DNA of 43,410 nt from contig JAVKSM010000008.1 in the NCBI GenBank assembly GCA_039583705.1, positions 1 to 43,410 of the forward strand, in the 5' to 3' direction. Made by a program: the position numbers and the translations under genes. This document shows, piece by piece, positions 22,828 to 31,277 of the stretch. Origin of the DNA: JAVKSM01 sp039583705 (lineage in GTDB: Bacteria > Actinomycetota > Actinomycetes > Mycobacteriales > Pseudonocardiaceae). Numbering within the stretch: the first letter of the stretch is position 1; each line of letters opens with the position of its first letter. Under the pieces are notes generated by a model, which was given only the letters and a program-made list of their open reading frames with translations, did no database searches and was not told the origin of the DNA.

Positions 22828-23589
22828 GTGGCGAAGGAGAAGGTTGGCTTCTGGGCCGGGTTGGCCGCCGTGATCTTCCATCCGATCACGCGGCTGGCGG
22901 CGCGCCGAGAGGCGCTCGGCTTGGAGCACCTGCCCGCGTCCGGACCCGCGCTGCTCGTCTGCAACCACATCTCCTACCTCGACCCGGTCTACACGGCGGT
23001 GTTCGTGCACCTGGCGGGTCGGGTCCCCCGGTTCCTGGCGAAGGACAGCCTGTGGCGCGTGCCGGTGCTGCGGGGGATCCTCACCGGCAGCGGGCAGATC
23101 CCGGTCTCCCGCACCTCCACTGATGCCGGGCGCAGCCTCAGCGCCGCGGCGGGCGCGCTGGCCGACGGCAAGGTCGTCGTCATCTATCCGGAAGGCACGA
23201 TCACGAGGGATCCGGACACCTGGCCGATGGCCTCGCACACCGGAGTCGCCCGGCTGGCGCTGAGCTCCTCGGCGCCGGTGGTGCCGGCAGTGCACTGGGG
23301 CACGCACCGCGTCTACGATCACTACCGCAGGCGTTTCCGGCCGTTGCCCCGCAAGCAGGTCGTCCTCCGGGCCGGGCCTCCGGTGGACCTCACCGGCTAC
23401 CGGGAGCGGCTGGCGGGGTCCGGCATGGACGCCGCGCTGCTGCGGGAGGTCACCGACTACATCATGGGTGCGGTACGCGACGTGCTCGCCGAGGTGCGGG
23501 GAGAGCCGGCCCCGGCTTCGTTCTACACCCGGAGCCAGCGGACCGACACCCGGAGCCAGCGGACCGACCCGGACCAGGCCCTGCCGTGA
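22828..23589 (+). CDS. plsC: 1-acyl-sn-glycerol-3-phosphate acyltransferase
   Basis: Phospholipid synthesis acyltransferase, about 253 residues. The catalytic HX4D motif is NHISYLD. Acceptor-binding motifs are YPEGTITRDPD and the preceding GQIPVSR. The N-terminus is weakly hydrophobic and may lie on the membrane. The start is GTG 22828 behind GGAGGCGGTAG. The C-terminus ends in a duplicated TRSQRTD heptad that is not part of the enzyme domain. Its stop overlaps the gpsA start (GTGA), so acyltransferase and glycerol-3-phosphate supply are coupled. Confidence 0.94.
   Translation: MAKEKVGFWAGLAAVIFHPITRLAARREALGLEHLPASGPALLVCNHISYLDPVYTAVFVHLAGRVPRFLAKDSLWRVPVLRGILTGSGQIPVSRTSTDAGRSLSAAAGALADGKVVVIYPEGTITRDPDTWPMASHTGVARLALSSSAPVVPAVHWGTHRVYDHYRRRFRPLPRKQVVLRAGPPVDLTGYRERLAGSGMDAALLREVTDYIMGAVRDVLAEVRGEPAPASFYTRSQRTDTRSQRTDPDQALP
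23527..23568. repeat. 21-bp perfect tandem duplication in the plsC 3' end
   Basis: ACCCGGAGCCAGCGGACCG plus AC occurs at 23527-23547 and again at 23548-23568. It encodes two copies of TRSQRTD just before the stop, keeping the frame. Confidence 0.85.
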
Positions 23590-24593
23590 CCCCCATCCGT
23601 CGGCTGGCCGTGCTCGGCGCCGGTTCCTGGGGAACGACGTTTGCCAAGGTGCTCGCCGACGCCGGGCGCGAGGTCGTGTTGTGGGCGCGTCGCCCGGAGG
23701 TCGCCGAGGCGGTGCGCGAACGCCACGTCAACCCCGACTACCTGCCCGACATCCGGCTGCCCCGCTCCCTCACCGCGACCGTCGACGCCGGTGAGGCCCT
23801 CGACGGGGTGGACGCCGTGGTGCTCGCGGTGCCGTCGCAGTCGCTGCGGACCAACCTGGAGAAGTGGCGCCTGATGCTGCCGGAGCGGGCGAGCCTGGTG
23901 AGCCTGGCCAAGGGCGTCGAGTTGGGCTCGCTCAAGCGGATGAGCGAGGTGGTCGTCGACGTCACGGGTGCGGGAATCGACCGGGTGGTGGTGGTGTCCG
24001 GGCCGAACCTGGCCCGGGAGATCGCCGTCGAGCAACCCACCGCGACCGTCATCGCCTGCGTCGACCACGACCGCGCCGTGGCGCTGCAGCAGGCCAGCTC
24101 GACCGGCTACTTCCGCCCGTACACCAACACCGACGTGATCGGCTGCGAGCTGGGCGGCGCGTGCAAGAACGTCATCGCGCTGGCGTGCGGGGTCGCCGCG
24201 GGGCTCGGCTACGGCGACAACACCCGGGCCTCGCTGATGACCAGGGGGCTGGCCGAGACGACCCGGCTGGGCAGCGCGCTGGGGGCCGAGCCGATGACCT
24301 TCGCCGGGCTGGCCGGGCTCGGCGACCTCGTCGCGACCTGCTACTCGCCGCTGTCGCGCAACCGCTCCCTGGGCGAGCGGCTGGGCCGCGGGGAGAGCCT
24401 CGAGGAGGCCGAGAAGGCCACCAACGGCCAGGTCGCCGAGGGCGTCAAGTCCTGCCTGTCGATCTGTGAGCTGGCGGTGCGCAACGGCGAGGAGCTGCCG
24501 ATCGCCGACGGGGTGCGTCGGGTCTGCCACGAGGGCCTGGCTCCGAACGTCATGACCGGCTACCTCATCAACCGCGCCCGCCGCCCGGAGTAG
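23586..24593 (+). CDS. gpsA: NAD(P)-dependent glycerol-3-phosphate dehydrogenase
   Basis: Reduces dihydroxyacetone phosphate to sn-glycerol-3-phosphate for phospholipids. Rossmann start VLGAGSWGTTFAKVLAD; catalytic lysine region LGGACKNVIALACG; substrate block GYGDNTRASLMTRGL. 335 residues, normal. The GTG start overlaps the plsC stop by 4 bases. In relatives ddl follows directly; here about 2.8 kb of other genes intervene. Confidence 0.97.
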   Translation: MTPIRRLAVLGAGSWGTTFAKVLADAGREVVLWARRPEVAEAVRERHVNPDYLPDIRLPRSLTATVDAGEALDGVDAVVLAVPSQSLRTNLEKWRLMLPERASLVSLAKGVELGSLKRMSEVVVDVTGAGIDRVVVVSGPNLAREIAVEQPTATVIACVDHDRAVALQQASSTGYFRPYTNTDVIGCELGGACKNVIALACGVAAGLGYGDNTRASLMTRGLAETTRLGSALGAEPMTFAGLAGLGDLVATCYSPLSRNRSLGERLGRGESLEEAEKATNGQVAEGVKSCLSICELAVRNGEELPIADGVRRVCHEGLAPNVMTGYLINRARRPE

Positions 24594-24840
24594 CTCCGGA
24601 TCTGACCACCCCACAACTGCACACAGCTCGCCAACCCCATACCACTCAACCTCCGCCGCCGTATACGGCACCGTATGCTCCGGCAGCATGTTTGGGCTCT
24701 GGCGCGGCCGCGCAGCCTCACCGCGCGCACGGCGTGAGCGGTGACCGCCCGGAGGATCGTCGCCTTGGCACGGTACGGGTCCGTGGGCACGGAGCTGCGC
24801 CACGAGCTGGGCGGCGAACAGATCGACTTCGGGGCCCGCT
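24594..24840. other. gene-free stretch between gpsA and the aspS remnant
   Basis: No gene is supported here. It holds the overlapping palindromes listed separately at 24658-24676. Open frames through the rest have no recognisable content. This marks the left edge of the block inserted between gpsA and ddl. Confidence 0.5.
24658..24676. promoter_or_regulatory. overlapping palindromes, possible repressor site without its gene
   Basis: GCCGTATACGGC (24658-24669) is a perfect 12-bp palindrome. ATACGG-CA-CCGTAT (24663-24676) is a perfect inverted repeat overlapping it. Such paired sites are typical of TetR-like operators. No regulator or promoter-proximal intact gene is next to it. Confidence 0.4.
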
Positions 24841-26056
24841 TCAGGGCTCCAGCCGGTTCGGCCCCCGGAACAGGAACGTTGCCTCGCGGATGCTGTCCAG
24901 TCCGAGCAGCACCATCATGATCCGGTTGAGCCCAGCACCCAGACCACCGTGAGGTGGCATCCCGAACCGGAAGCAGTCCAGGTAGGACCGCAGCGGCTCC
25001 AGACCCAGGCCCTTCTCTTCCGCCTGCTTGCACAGCACGTCGTAGCGATGTTCACGCTGCGCGCCCGTGGTGATCTCCAAGCCCTTCCACAGCAGGTCGA
25101 AGCTCGCGGTGACGTTCGGGTCGTCTTCAGTGCGCAGGTGGTAGAAGGGGCGGACCGACACGGGAAAGTGCATGATGAACACGAAGGGATGCCCGTGTGC
25201 CTCGGCCGCCAGAGCGGAGATAACCCGCTCGCCTTCCGGGTCTAGGTCAACCTTACCGCCTTCAGGGTTCCAACCCAGGTTCCAACCCCGTTCGCGCAAC
25301 AGCCGGATGGCCTCGGCCATCGTGTACCGAGGGAAGGGTACCGATGGCACCGCGATCTCGATGCCGAAGTGCTCACGGATCTGCTCACCATGCCGCGCGG
25401 CAACCGTGGCAAGGACGTGGGCGAGCATCCACTCCTCAAAGCTCATCACGTCCTCAACGCTATCGATCCACGCGATCTCTGCGTCAATGCCGGTGAACTC
25501 CGTGGCATGACGGGCCGTGAAGGAAGGCTCAGCCCGGAACACTGGGCCGATCTCGAAGACCTTGTCGATGCCGGCCGCGACCGCCATCTGCTTGTAGAAC
25601 TGGGGAGACTGTGCCAGGTAGGCGGTGCGTTCGAAGTACTTGATCTTGAACACCTCTGCACCGGACTCCGACGCGGTACCCATCAGTTTCGGCGTGTGCA
25701 ACTCGGTGCAGCCCTGCATAGGCGAACTCACGCAGGGCCTGCTCGACCGCCGTCTGGACTTGGAAGATCAAGCGTCGCGTGGGGTTGCGTAGGTCCAGAA
25801 ACCGCCAGTCCAGTCGCTGGTCAATGCCAGTCTGGTCGTTGATGGGCAATGGTGAATCGGCACGGTTCACCACCTCGATGGTTTCAGGAATGATTTCCAA
25901 GCCACCGAGGTTGACGATGGGGTTGTCGACCACCGTGCCGGTGACCTTGATCGCCGACTCGACCTCCTCGCCACCACGGCGGTTGCGGGTGCAAGCCGGG
26001 TCGGTGGCGACCGGGGCGACGACAGGCCCGGAAGGCACGACGGTGGCGGTAAACAC
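24841..26056 (-). pseudogene. aspS: broken aspartyl-tRNA synthetase gene (non-discriminating/archaeal-like type)
   Basis: Two frames together cover most of an AspRS without the bacterial insert. The upstream part (from about 25960) has the anticodon-binding OB segment (VTGTVVDNP ... GIDQRLDWRFLDLRNPTRR). The downstream part (to 24841) has the class II core with motif 2 (FRAEPSFTARHATEFTGID) and motif 3 (GGLGAGLNRIMMVLLG). The frame changes by one base near 25720-25728: REFA in one frame, QGCTELHTPKLMG in the other. The first strands of the OB domain are also missing; the sequence before residue EVESAIKV is unrelated. The region has visibly lower GC than its neighbours, suggesting transfer. 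No intact start is seen. Confidence 0.85.
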
Positions 26057-26113
26057 CTCCCCGAGCGTGCCGACCGCCCACGCCTACCACGGCGGTAACG
26101 GTGCTGCGTGGTC

Positions 26114-26617
26114 CTACACCGGCAGGCCGGCGCGGTAGGCCATCCCGCGCACCTCCCGGTGCAGGTCACGGATCAGGCCGGGCAGCGCGGCACCGGCCTC
26201 ACGGACCCGGCCATCGTGGGAGTAGGCGTCGATCGCCTCGCCCACCCGCTGCCGCAGTGCCTCGACGGGGAGCACCTCGCCGCCCGGCAGGTCGTGGTTG
26301 ACCGCCCTTATCGCGCGGCTCACCGCGGCGGTGGCGGAGTCCATGCCCCCGTTGCCGGGTGTGGGCACCGGGAGCCGGGTCAGTTCGGAGGGGGCGACTT
26401 CCAGGGCGTTCGCCAGGCGGACGATGAGGGAGAGCCGGTCCAGAGAGCGTTGCCCGGTCTCCAGTCGCGACAACTGGACCGCGCTGATCCCGACGAGACC
26501 GGCGATCACGTCGAGGTTCTTGCCGCGCGAGCGGCGGATCCGCCGTACCCGCAGCCCGATCGTCGCGGGGTCGATCGGCTCGCCCGGCGCGCCAGCCTCA
26601 CCCGTCTCGTTCGCCAC
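26114..26617 (-). CDS. XRE-family helix-turn-helix regulator, probably C-terminally truncated
   Basis: 167 residues from GTG 26617, which has GGGAGGA seven bases upstream. The HTH is at about residues 20-75 (LDVIAGLVGISAVQLSRLE). The following region (LPGGEVLPVEALRQRV ... GAALPGLIRDLHREV) matches the start of the ligand/TPR-like part of actinomycete XRE regulators that are usually about 400 residues long. The protein stops soon after, next to the aspS remnant, so the gene was probably cut by the same rearrangement. DNA binding may survive. The target is unknown; the divergent cysteine dioxygenase unit is a candidate. Confidence 0.78.
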   Translation of the reverse strand: MANETGEAGAPGEPIDPATIGLRVRRIRRSRGKNLDVIAGLVGISAVQLSRLETGQRSLDRLSLIVRLANALEVAPSELTRLPVPTPGNGGMDSATAAVSRAIRAVNHDLPGGEVLPVEALRQRVGEAIDAYSHDGRVREAGAALPGLIRDLHREVRGMAYRAGLPV

Positions 26618-26764
26618 GGCGCATCCTCCCGATGCTGGTTGCCGTCTCCGCCACGGTAGACCCGCCTTCCGGGTGCGTTTTCCGGAGCGGGTCACCCCGA
26701 CGATCTCGGCGAGCTGCGCGCCCTCGCCGCGCTGGATCGGCATGCGGGTAGCCGCGAGGTCTGG

Positions 26765-26770
26765 TTAGAT
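26765..26770 (+). promoter_or_regulatory. -10 box for a leaderless transcript
   Basis: TTAGAT lies seven bases before GTG 26778. A -10 this close to a start codon is the pattern of a leaderless mRNA, which actinobacteria use often. Confidence 0.5.
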
Positions 26771-26777
26771 ACAGCCC

Positions 26778-26858
26778 GTGCGTGTGCTGGCCGCCGACGT
26801 GCGGCGTGGCCCGGTGGGGCTGCGCCGGGTGGCGAGCGCGCTGTGTCCTCCGCGGTGA
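26778..26858 (+). CDS. short leader peptide upstream of cysteine dioxygenase
   Basis: A 26-residue ORF from GTG 26778 to TGA 26856-26858, ending LRRVASALCPPR. This closely resembles the C-terminal motif (L-x-R-V-x-x-A-L-C) I recall for actinobacterial leader peptides placed before sulfur and cysteine genes. Its only Cys codon is followed by two Pro codons, a place where ribosomes would pause when Cys-tRNA is scarce. A -10 seven bases upstream suggests leaderless translation. Cysteine dioxygenase starts 39 bases after the stop. No terminator hairpin is obvious in that gap, so control may act on translation or Rho. Confidence 0.6.
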   Translation: MRVLAADVRRGPVGLRRVASALCPPR

Positions 26859-26897
26859 TCCAGCCCACCCGTCACTGCGAGCTACCCGAGGACCGTC

Positions 26898-27317
26898 ATG
26901 TTCGCCGTTCCCGCCGGCACCGTCGCCCTGCCTGCCAACCCCGCCGCCGCCCACCCCGTCCGACTCGCCACCGAACTCGCCGCCGACGTCACCCGCTGGC
27001 AGACGCTGCTGCGCTTCGACCCCGCCGCCCGGTGGTCGACGCTGCTGGAGCGCTCCGAGCAGCACGAGGCGTGGCTGCTGTCGTGGCTGCCGGGGCAGGG
27101 CACCACCGTGCACGACCACGACGGTGCCGCCGGCGCGTTCACCGTCGTCGCCGGCACGCTCACCGATGTCAGCCGCGGCGTGCGACGGGAGCTGGCCGTC
27201 GGCCAGTCCCGGGTGTTCGCCCCGGACGCGGTGCACCGGGTGCGCAACGAGGGCAGCGTCCCGGCGGTGAGCATCCACGTCTACCGCCCGTCGCGCCCGG
27301 CGACCTTCCTGCCCTGA
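26898..27317 (+). CDS. cysteine dioxygenase
   Basis: A 139-residue cupin that oxidises L-cysteine to cysteine sulfinate with O2. Iron ligands are His72 and His74 (TVHDHD) and His113 (DAVHRVRN). The Ser-His-Tyr set of the family appears as SIHVY (125-129). GAFTVVAGTLTD is the core cupin strand. It is short compared with eukaryotic CDO but typical of actinobacterial ones. ATG 26898 has GAGGA five bases upstream. It is preceded by a Cys-containing leader ORF, consistent with control by cysteine supply. Confidence 0.88.
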   Translation: MFAVPAGTVALPANPAAAHPVRLATELAADVTRWQTLLRFDPAARWSTLLERSEQHEAWLLSWLPGQGTTVHDHDGAAGAFTVVAGTLTDVSRGVRRELAVGQSRVFAPDAVHRVRNEGSVPAVSIHVYRPSRPATFLP

Positions 27318-27405
27318 ACGTGCGACGGCACCGGCGTGTGTGCCCTGCCGCGCCACGGCGCACACCCAACCGCTTTCCCGCGGCTGGGAGGTAGGGTCCG
27401 CTCCC

Positions 27406-28515
27406 ATGTCGGACCCGGAGCACCCGCACCGCCGCTTGCGGATGGCTGTGATCTTCGGCGGCCGCAGCACCGAGCACGCCATCTCCTGCCTCTCGGCGGG
27501 CAGCGTGCTCGCGAACCTGGACCGCGACCGCTTCGACGTGGTGCCGGTGGGGATCACGCGCGACGGCGCCTGGGTGCTCGGCGCCGCCGACCCCGCAGCA
27601 CTGCAGATCACCAGTCGCGCGCTGCCGGCGGTGACCCGGGGCACCGCGCTGGCGCTGCCCCCCGACCCCACCCGGGGCGGGCTGGTCGTGCTGGAGCCCG
27701 GCCGGGCCGGCGAGGTGCTCTCCGGGGTCGACGTGGTGTTCCCGGTGCTGCACGGCCCCTACGGGGAGGACGGCACGCTACAGGGGCTGCTGGAGCTGGC
27801 CGGGGTGCCCTACGTCGGTGCCGGGGTGCTCGCCAGCGCGGCCGCGATGGACAAGGCGTTCACCAAGAAGCTGCTGGCCGCCGAGGGCCTGCCGGTCGGC
27901 GAGGTCGCGGTGCTCCCACCCGGCACCGCGACGCTGGACCCGGCGCAGCGGCAGCGGCTGGGTCTGCCGGTCTTCGTCAAGCCGGCCCGCGGCGGCTCCT
28001 CGGTGGGCATCAGCCGGGTGGTGGACTGGTCGGGGCTGGACGAGGCCGTCGCGCTGGCCCGGCGAGCCGACCCCAAGGTGCTCGTCGAGGCGGCGGTGAC
28101 CGGCCGCGAGGTCGAGTGCGGGGTGCTGGAGTTCCCGGACGGCCGGGTGGAGGCGAGCCTGCCGGCCGAGGTGCGAGTGGTCGGTGGGGGGGGCGGGTGG
28201 TACGACTTCGAGGCCAAGTACCTCGATGACGTGTGCGAGTTCGACATCCCCGCCAAGCTCGACGACGCCGTTGCCGAGCGGGTGCGCGCGATGGCGGTGC
28301 ACGTGTTCCGGGTGCTGGACTGCCAGGGCCTGGCGCGGGTCGACTTCTTCCTCGGCGAGGACGGCGCGCTGACCGTCAACGAGATCAACACGATGCCCGG
28401 CTTCACGGCGACCTCGGTGTTCCCGCGGGCGTGGGCGGTGACCGGGATCGACTACCCGACGCTGCTGACCACGCTGGTCGACACCGCGCTCGCCCGGGGC
28501 ACCGGCCTTCGCTGA
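27406..28515 (+). CDS. ddl: D-alanine--D-alanine ligase
   Basis: ATP-grasp ligase for peptidoglycan precursor synthesis, 369 residues. Motifs: start VIFGGRSTEHAIS, HGPYGEDGTLQGLLEL, the ATP loop KPARGGSSVGIS, and the metal site VNEINTMPGFTATSVFP. ATG 27406 has GGGAGGTAGGG (27386-27396) upstream. It converges with the DUF3515 gene 33 bases later. Confidence 0.97.
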   Translation: MSDPEHPHRRLRMAVIFGGRSTEHAISCLSAGSVLANLDRDRFDVVPVGITRDGAWVLGAADPAALQITSRALPAVTRGTALALPPDPTRGGLVVLEPGRAGEVLSGVDVVFPVLHGPYGEDGTLQGLLELAGVPYVGAGVLASAAAMDKAFTKKLLAAEGLPVGEVAVLPPGTATLDPAQRQRLGLPVFVKPARGGSSVGISRVVDWSGLDEAVALARRADPKVLVEAAVTGREVECGVLEFPDGRVEASLPAEVRVVGGGGGWYDFEAKYLDDVCEFDIPAKLDDAVAERVRAMAVHVFRVLDCQGLARVDFFLGEDGALTVNEINTMPGFTATSVFPRAWAVTGIDYPTLLTTLVDTALARGTGLR

Positions 28516-28548
28516 CGGCCTGTCCCACGGGTCCTGTCCGACGCGCCC

Positions 28549-29109
28549 CTATTCAACCGGGACCGGGCGCGCCGGCAGGATCGCGGTGACGGCGGCCGAG
28601 GTCTCCTGGATCGCCCCGCTGCCGATGCCCTCTGGCAGCCTCAGCGTGACGTACACGGGCCGGTCCACCACGACCCAGGTGCTCGCGCCCTGGCCGGGCT
28701 GCTGCAACCACTGCACCCCGGAGACGTCGAGCAGCTCGGAGGTGGGCGTCAACCCGGCCGGCCGGCCGACCCCGCAGCGCAGCACCACCGGGTGCTCGCT
28801 CGGGCGGCCGGAGTTCGCCTGCTGCCCGCCCCAGGCCAGCACGCCGGGCGGTGCCGGCGCGGCGAGCTGGCGGCGGGCCAACCGCTGCCCGCCGGAGATC
28901 AGCTCACCCGGCAGCGCCGCGAGCAGCCGGGCGCACGGCGCGCTCCCGGCGGCGGGAGCGGGCACCTCGGTGAGCGCCAGCGGGCCTGCGGCGTCCCCGC
29001 TCTGCCGGCCGACGACCGCGGCGAGCCCGACCACCGCGACGACCAGCAGCAGCGGCAGCGCGACGGCCAACGCGACCGCGATCCTCGGTGCTGTCCTCAC
29101 CCGGACCAC
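28549..29109 (-). CDS. DUF3515 family membrane-anchored protein
   Basis: 186 residues. N-terminal membrane helix or signal at about 10-33 (VALAVALPLLLVVAVVGLAA), then an extracellular domain with two Cys (SAPCARLL and VVLRCGVGRP) likely joined by a disulfide, and the conserved block VQWLQQPG. The family is conserved between ddl and thiL across actinobacteria with no known function. GTG start. Confidence 0.9.
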   Translation of the reverse strand: MVRVRTAPRIAVALAVALPLLLVVAVVGLAAVVGRQSGDAAGPLALTEVPAPAAGSAPCARLLAALPGELISGGQRLARRQLAAPAPPGVLAWGGQQANSGRPSEHPVVLRCGVGRPAGLTPTSELLDVSGVQWLQQPGQGASTWVVVDRPVYVTLRLPEGIGSGAIQETSAAVTAILPARPVPVE

Positions 29110-29126
29110 CGGACCACCGGACCACC

Positions 29127-29363
29127 CTAGGCGAGGTGCACGACCGGGCAGGTCAGCGTACGGGTGATCCCGCCGACGCCCTGCACCCGGGCCACGACGA
29201 GCTGGCCGAGCTCGTCGACGCTGTCCGCCTCGGCGCGCACGATGACGTCGTATGGGCCGGTCACGTCCTCGGCGGTGATCACTCCCGGCAGCGTGGCGAT
29301 CTCCCGCGCGACCGCGGCGGCCTTGCCGACCTCGGTCTGGATGAGGATGTATGCCTGGACCAC
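29127..29363 (-). CDS. Lrp/AsnC ligand-binding (RAM) domain protein
   Basis: A 78-residue stand-alone RAM domain (AYILIQTEVGKAAAVAREI ... GPYDVIVRAEADSVDELGQLV) without a DNA-binding helix-turn-helix. Such proteins bind amino acids and may modify full-length Lrp regulators. GTG 29363 has GAAGGGG upstream. It lies just before the DUF3515 gene on the same strand, the standard order. Confidence 0.92.
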   Translation of the reverse strand: MVQAYILIQTEVGKAAAVAREIATLPGVITAEDVTGPYDVIVRAEADSVDELGQLVVARVQGVGGITRTLTCPVVHLA

Positions 29364-29459
29364 GGCGAGCCCCTTCGTCTGCGTGCGGTGCTGCGGGGTA
29401 GGAACGTGGCAGGCAAACGTACCGCAGCGCGGGGCCCGACCCGCCCGATCGGAGGTGCG

Positions 29460-30425
29460 GTGGCGGTGACGGGACCGGAAGCGGTCGTCGGCGAGCTGGG
29501 GGAGTTCGGCCTCGTCGCCAGGGTGACAGCCGGTCGGGTACTACCCGCGACGACCTTGCTCGGCCCCGGGGACGACGCCGCCGTGCTCGCCACGCCGGAC
29601 GGGCGCGTGGTGGCGACGACGGACATGCTCGTGGCCGGGGTGCACTTCCGGCTGGACTGGTCGAGCCCGGAGCAGGTGGGCCGCAAGGCGGTGGCGGCCA
29701 ACGCGGCTGACGTGGTGGCCATGGGAGCTGTTCCCACCGCGCTGCTCGTCGGGCTGGCCTGCCCGCCGTCGACCCCGGTAGCCGTCGCCGAAGGGCTGGT
29801 CGCCGGGATGTGGGCCGAGGCGCGACCGCTGGGTGCTGGCGTGGTCGGCGGCGACGTGGTCTGCGCCGAGCAGCTCGTGCTGTCGGTCACCGCGCTGGGT
29901 GACCTGCAGGGCCGGGCGCCGGTGAGCCGGGCCGGGGCGCGGCCGGGACATGTCGTCGCGGTGTGCGGCCGGCTGGGCTGGGCGGCTGCCGGGTTGGTCG
30001 TGCTCGGCCGCGGCTTCCGCTCGCCCCGCGCGGTCGTCGCCGCACACCGGGTGCCCGAGCCGCCCTACGCCGCCGGGCCGCTGGCCGCGTCGGCCGGCGC
30101 CACCGCGATGATCGACGTGTCCGACGGCCTGCTCGCCGACCTCGGGCACGTCGCCGCGGCGTCCGGGGTCGCCGTCGACGTCCGCAGCGCCGCGCTGCCG
30201 CTGCCCCAGCCGCTGGTCGACGTCGGCTCGGCGCTCGGCGTCGACCCGTTGCGGTGGGCCCTGACCGGCGGCGAGGACCACGCGCTCCTGGCCTGCTTCC
30301 CGACAGTCGAGGCGGTGCCCGCGGGCTGGCTGGTGATCGGCACCGTCAGCGCCGGCTCCGGGGTCACCGTCGACGGCGAGCCCTACCCCGACGACCCCGA
30401 CGGCGGCTGGCGGCACTGGCGCTGA
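29460..30425 (+). CDS. thiL: thiamine-monophosphate kinase
   Basis: Phosphorylates thiamine phosphate to the diphosphate cofactor. About 321 residues. Motifs: GPGDDAAVL, TTDMLVAGVHF, RKAVAANAADVVAMG, VGGDVV and IDVSDGLLADLGH. The start is GTG 29460 behind GGAGG (29451-29455); GTG 29466 is also possible. It diverges from the Lrp-domain gene. In relatives ung follows at once; here about 10 kb intervene. Confidence 0.96.
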   Translation: MAVTGPEAVVGELGEFGLVARVTAGRVLPATTLLGPGDDAAVLATPDGRVVATTDMLVAGVHFRLDWSSPEQVGRKAVAANAADVVAMGAVPTALLVGLACPPSTPVAVAEGLVAGMWAEARPLGAGVVGGDVVCAEQLVLSVTALGDLQGRAPVSRAGARPGHVVAVCGRLGWAAAGLVVLGRGFRSPRAVVAAHRVPEPPYAAGPLAASAGATAMIDVSDGLLADLGHVAAASGVAVDVRSAALPLPQPLVDVGSALGVDPLRWALTGGEDHALLACFPTVEAVPAGWLVIGTVSAGSGVTVDGEPYPDDPDGGWRHWR

Positions 30426-30486
30426 GCCGGCGAAAGGTGAACCGGCACCGCCACAACGGGGTCGGGCAGGGCTGGGCAGGGGCGGG

Positions 30487-31257
30487 TCAGACGAACTTCG
30501 GGTAGAGGGACATTCCGCCGTCCACCACGATCGTGGTGCCGGTCAGGTAGCTCGCCTCGTCGCTGACCGCCCAGGCGACGGCGGCGGCGATCTCCTCGGG
30601 GTCGCCCATCCGGCCGAGGGGGATTTCCGATTCGACCGCGTGCTCGGCCTCCGGATCGTCGAGCACGAACTTGTTGATCGGAGTGGCGATCGCACCGGGC
30701 GCGATGTTCAAGACCCGGATCTTCTTCGCCGCCAGCTCGCGGGCGGCGGTCTCCATGAGCAGCTTCATGCCGCCCTTACTGGAGCAGTAGTGCGCGAAGC
30801 CGGGCCAGGGGATGAACTCGTGCACGCTGGACATGTTCACGATGACCCCGCCGCCACCCTCGGCGATGGCCTTGCCGGCTTCCCGGAGGCACAGGAACGC
30901 CCCGGTGAGGTTGGTTTGGATGACCGCGTTCCAGTCCGCCAGCGACATCTCCAGGAGCGGGATCTGCTTTTCGATGCCGGCGTTGTTGACCAGCACGTCC
31001 AGGCCGCCAAACTCCTTCACGGTATCGGCGACCATGCGCTCGACGTCTTCTTCCCTGCCGACGTCCCCTTGGATGGCGATGCCCCGGCCGCCGCCCTGCT
31101 CGACGGCCGTCGCCACCTCCTCGGCCGTTTTCCGCTCATGGTCGGAGTAGTAGTTGACGCAGACACTGGCGCCCTCGGCGCCGAACCGTTTGGCGGTCGC
31201 TTCGCCGATGCCGCTGGAGGCGCCGGTGACGATGGCGCGTCGACCCTTGAGCAGCAC
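30487..31257 (-). CDS. SDR-family oxidoreductase, glucose 1-dehydrogenase-like
   Basis: 256-residue short-chain dehydrogenase. Cofactor motif TGASSGIG (11-18), NNAG (91-94), catalytic Ser143/144, Tyr157 and Lys161 (YCSSK). The sequence is closest to the glucose 1-dehydrogenase branch, giving NAD(P)-dependent sugar or polyol oxidation. GTG 31257 has AGGAGGTGA directly upstream, one of the strongest ribosome sites in the window. It lies 20 bases after the GH15 gene and is the last gene of a four-gene unit; a glycosidase releasing glucose and a glucose dehydrogenase would make sense together (inference). Confidence 0.9.
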   Translation of the reverse strand: MLLKGRRAIVTGASSGIGEATAKRFGAEGASVCVNYYSDHERKTAEEVATAVEQGGGRGIAIQGDVGREEDVERMVADTVKEFGGLDVLVNNAGIEKQIPLLEMSLADWNAVIQTNLTGAFLCLREAGKAIAEGGGGVIVNMSSVHEFIPWPGFAHYCSSKGGMKLLMETAARELAAKKIRVLNIAPGAIATPINKFVLDDPEAEHAVESEIPLGRMGDPEEIAAAVAWAVSDEASYLTGTTIVVDGGMSLYPKFV

Positions 31258-31277
31258 GTGGTCACCTCCTGGGTGAT

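Noticed and set aside
23523..24803. 426-residue minus-strand frame opposite gpsA
   Set aside because: Low-information shadow of gpsA and plsC; no domain and no ribosome site.
24841..26617. Insertion sequence or integron as the cause of the aspS/XRE break
   Set aside because: No transposase, integrase, terminal inverted repeats or target duplications are visible.
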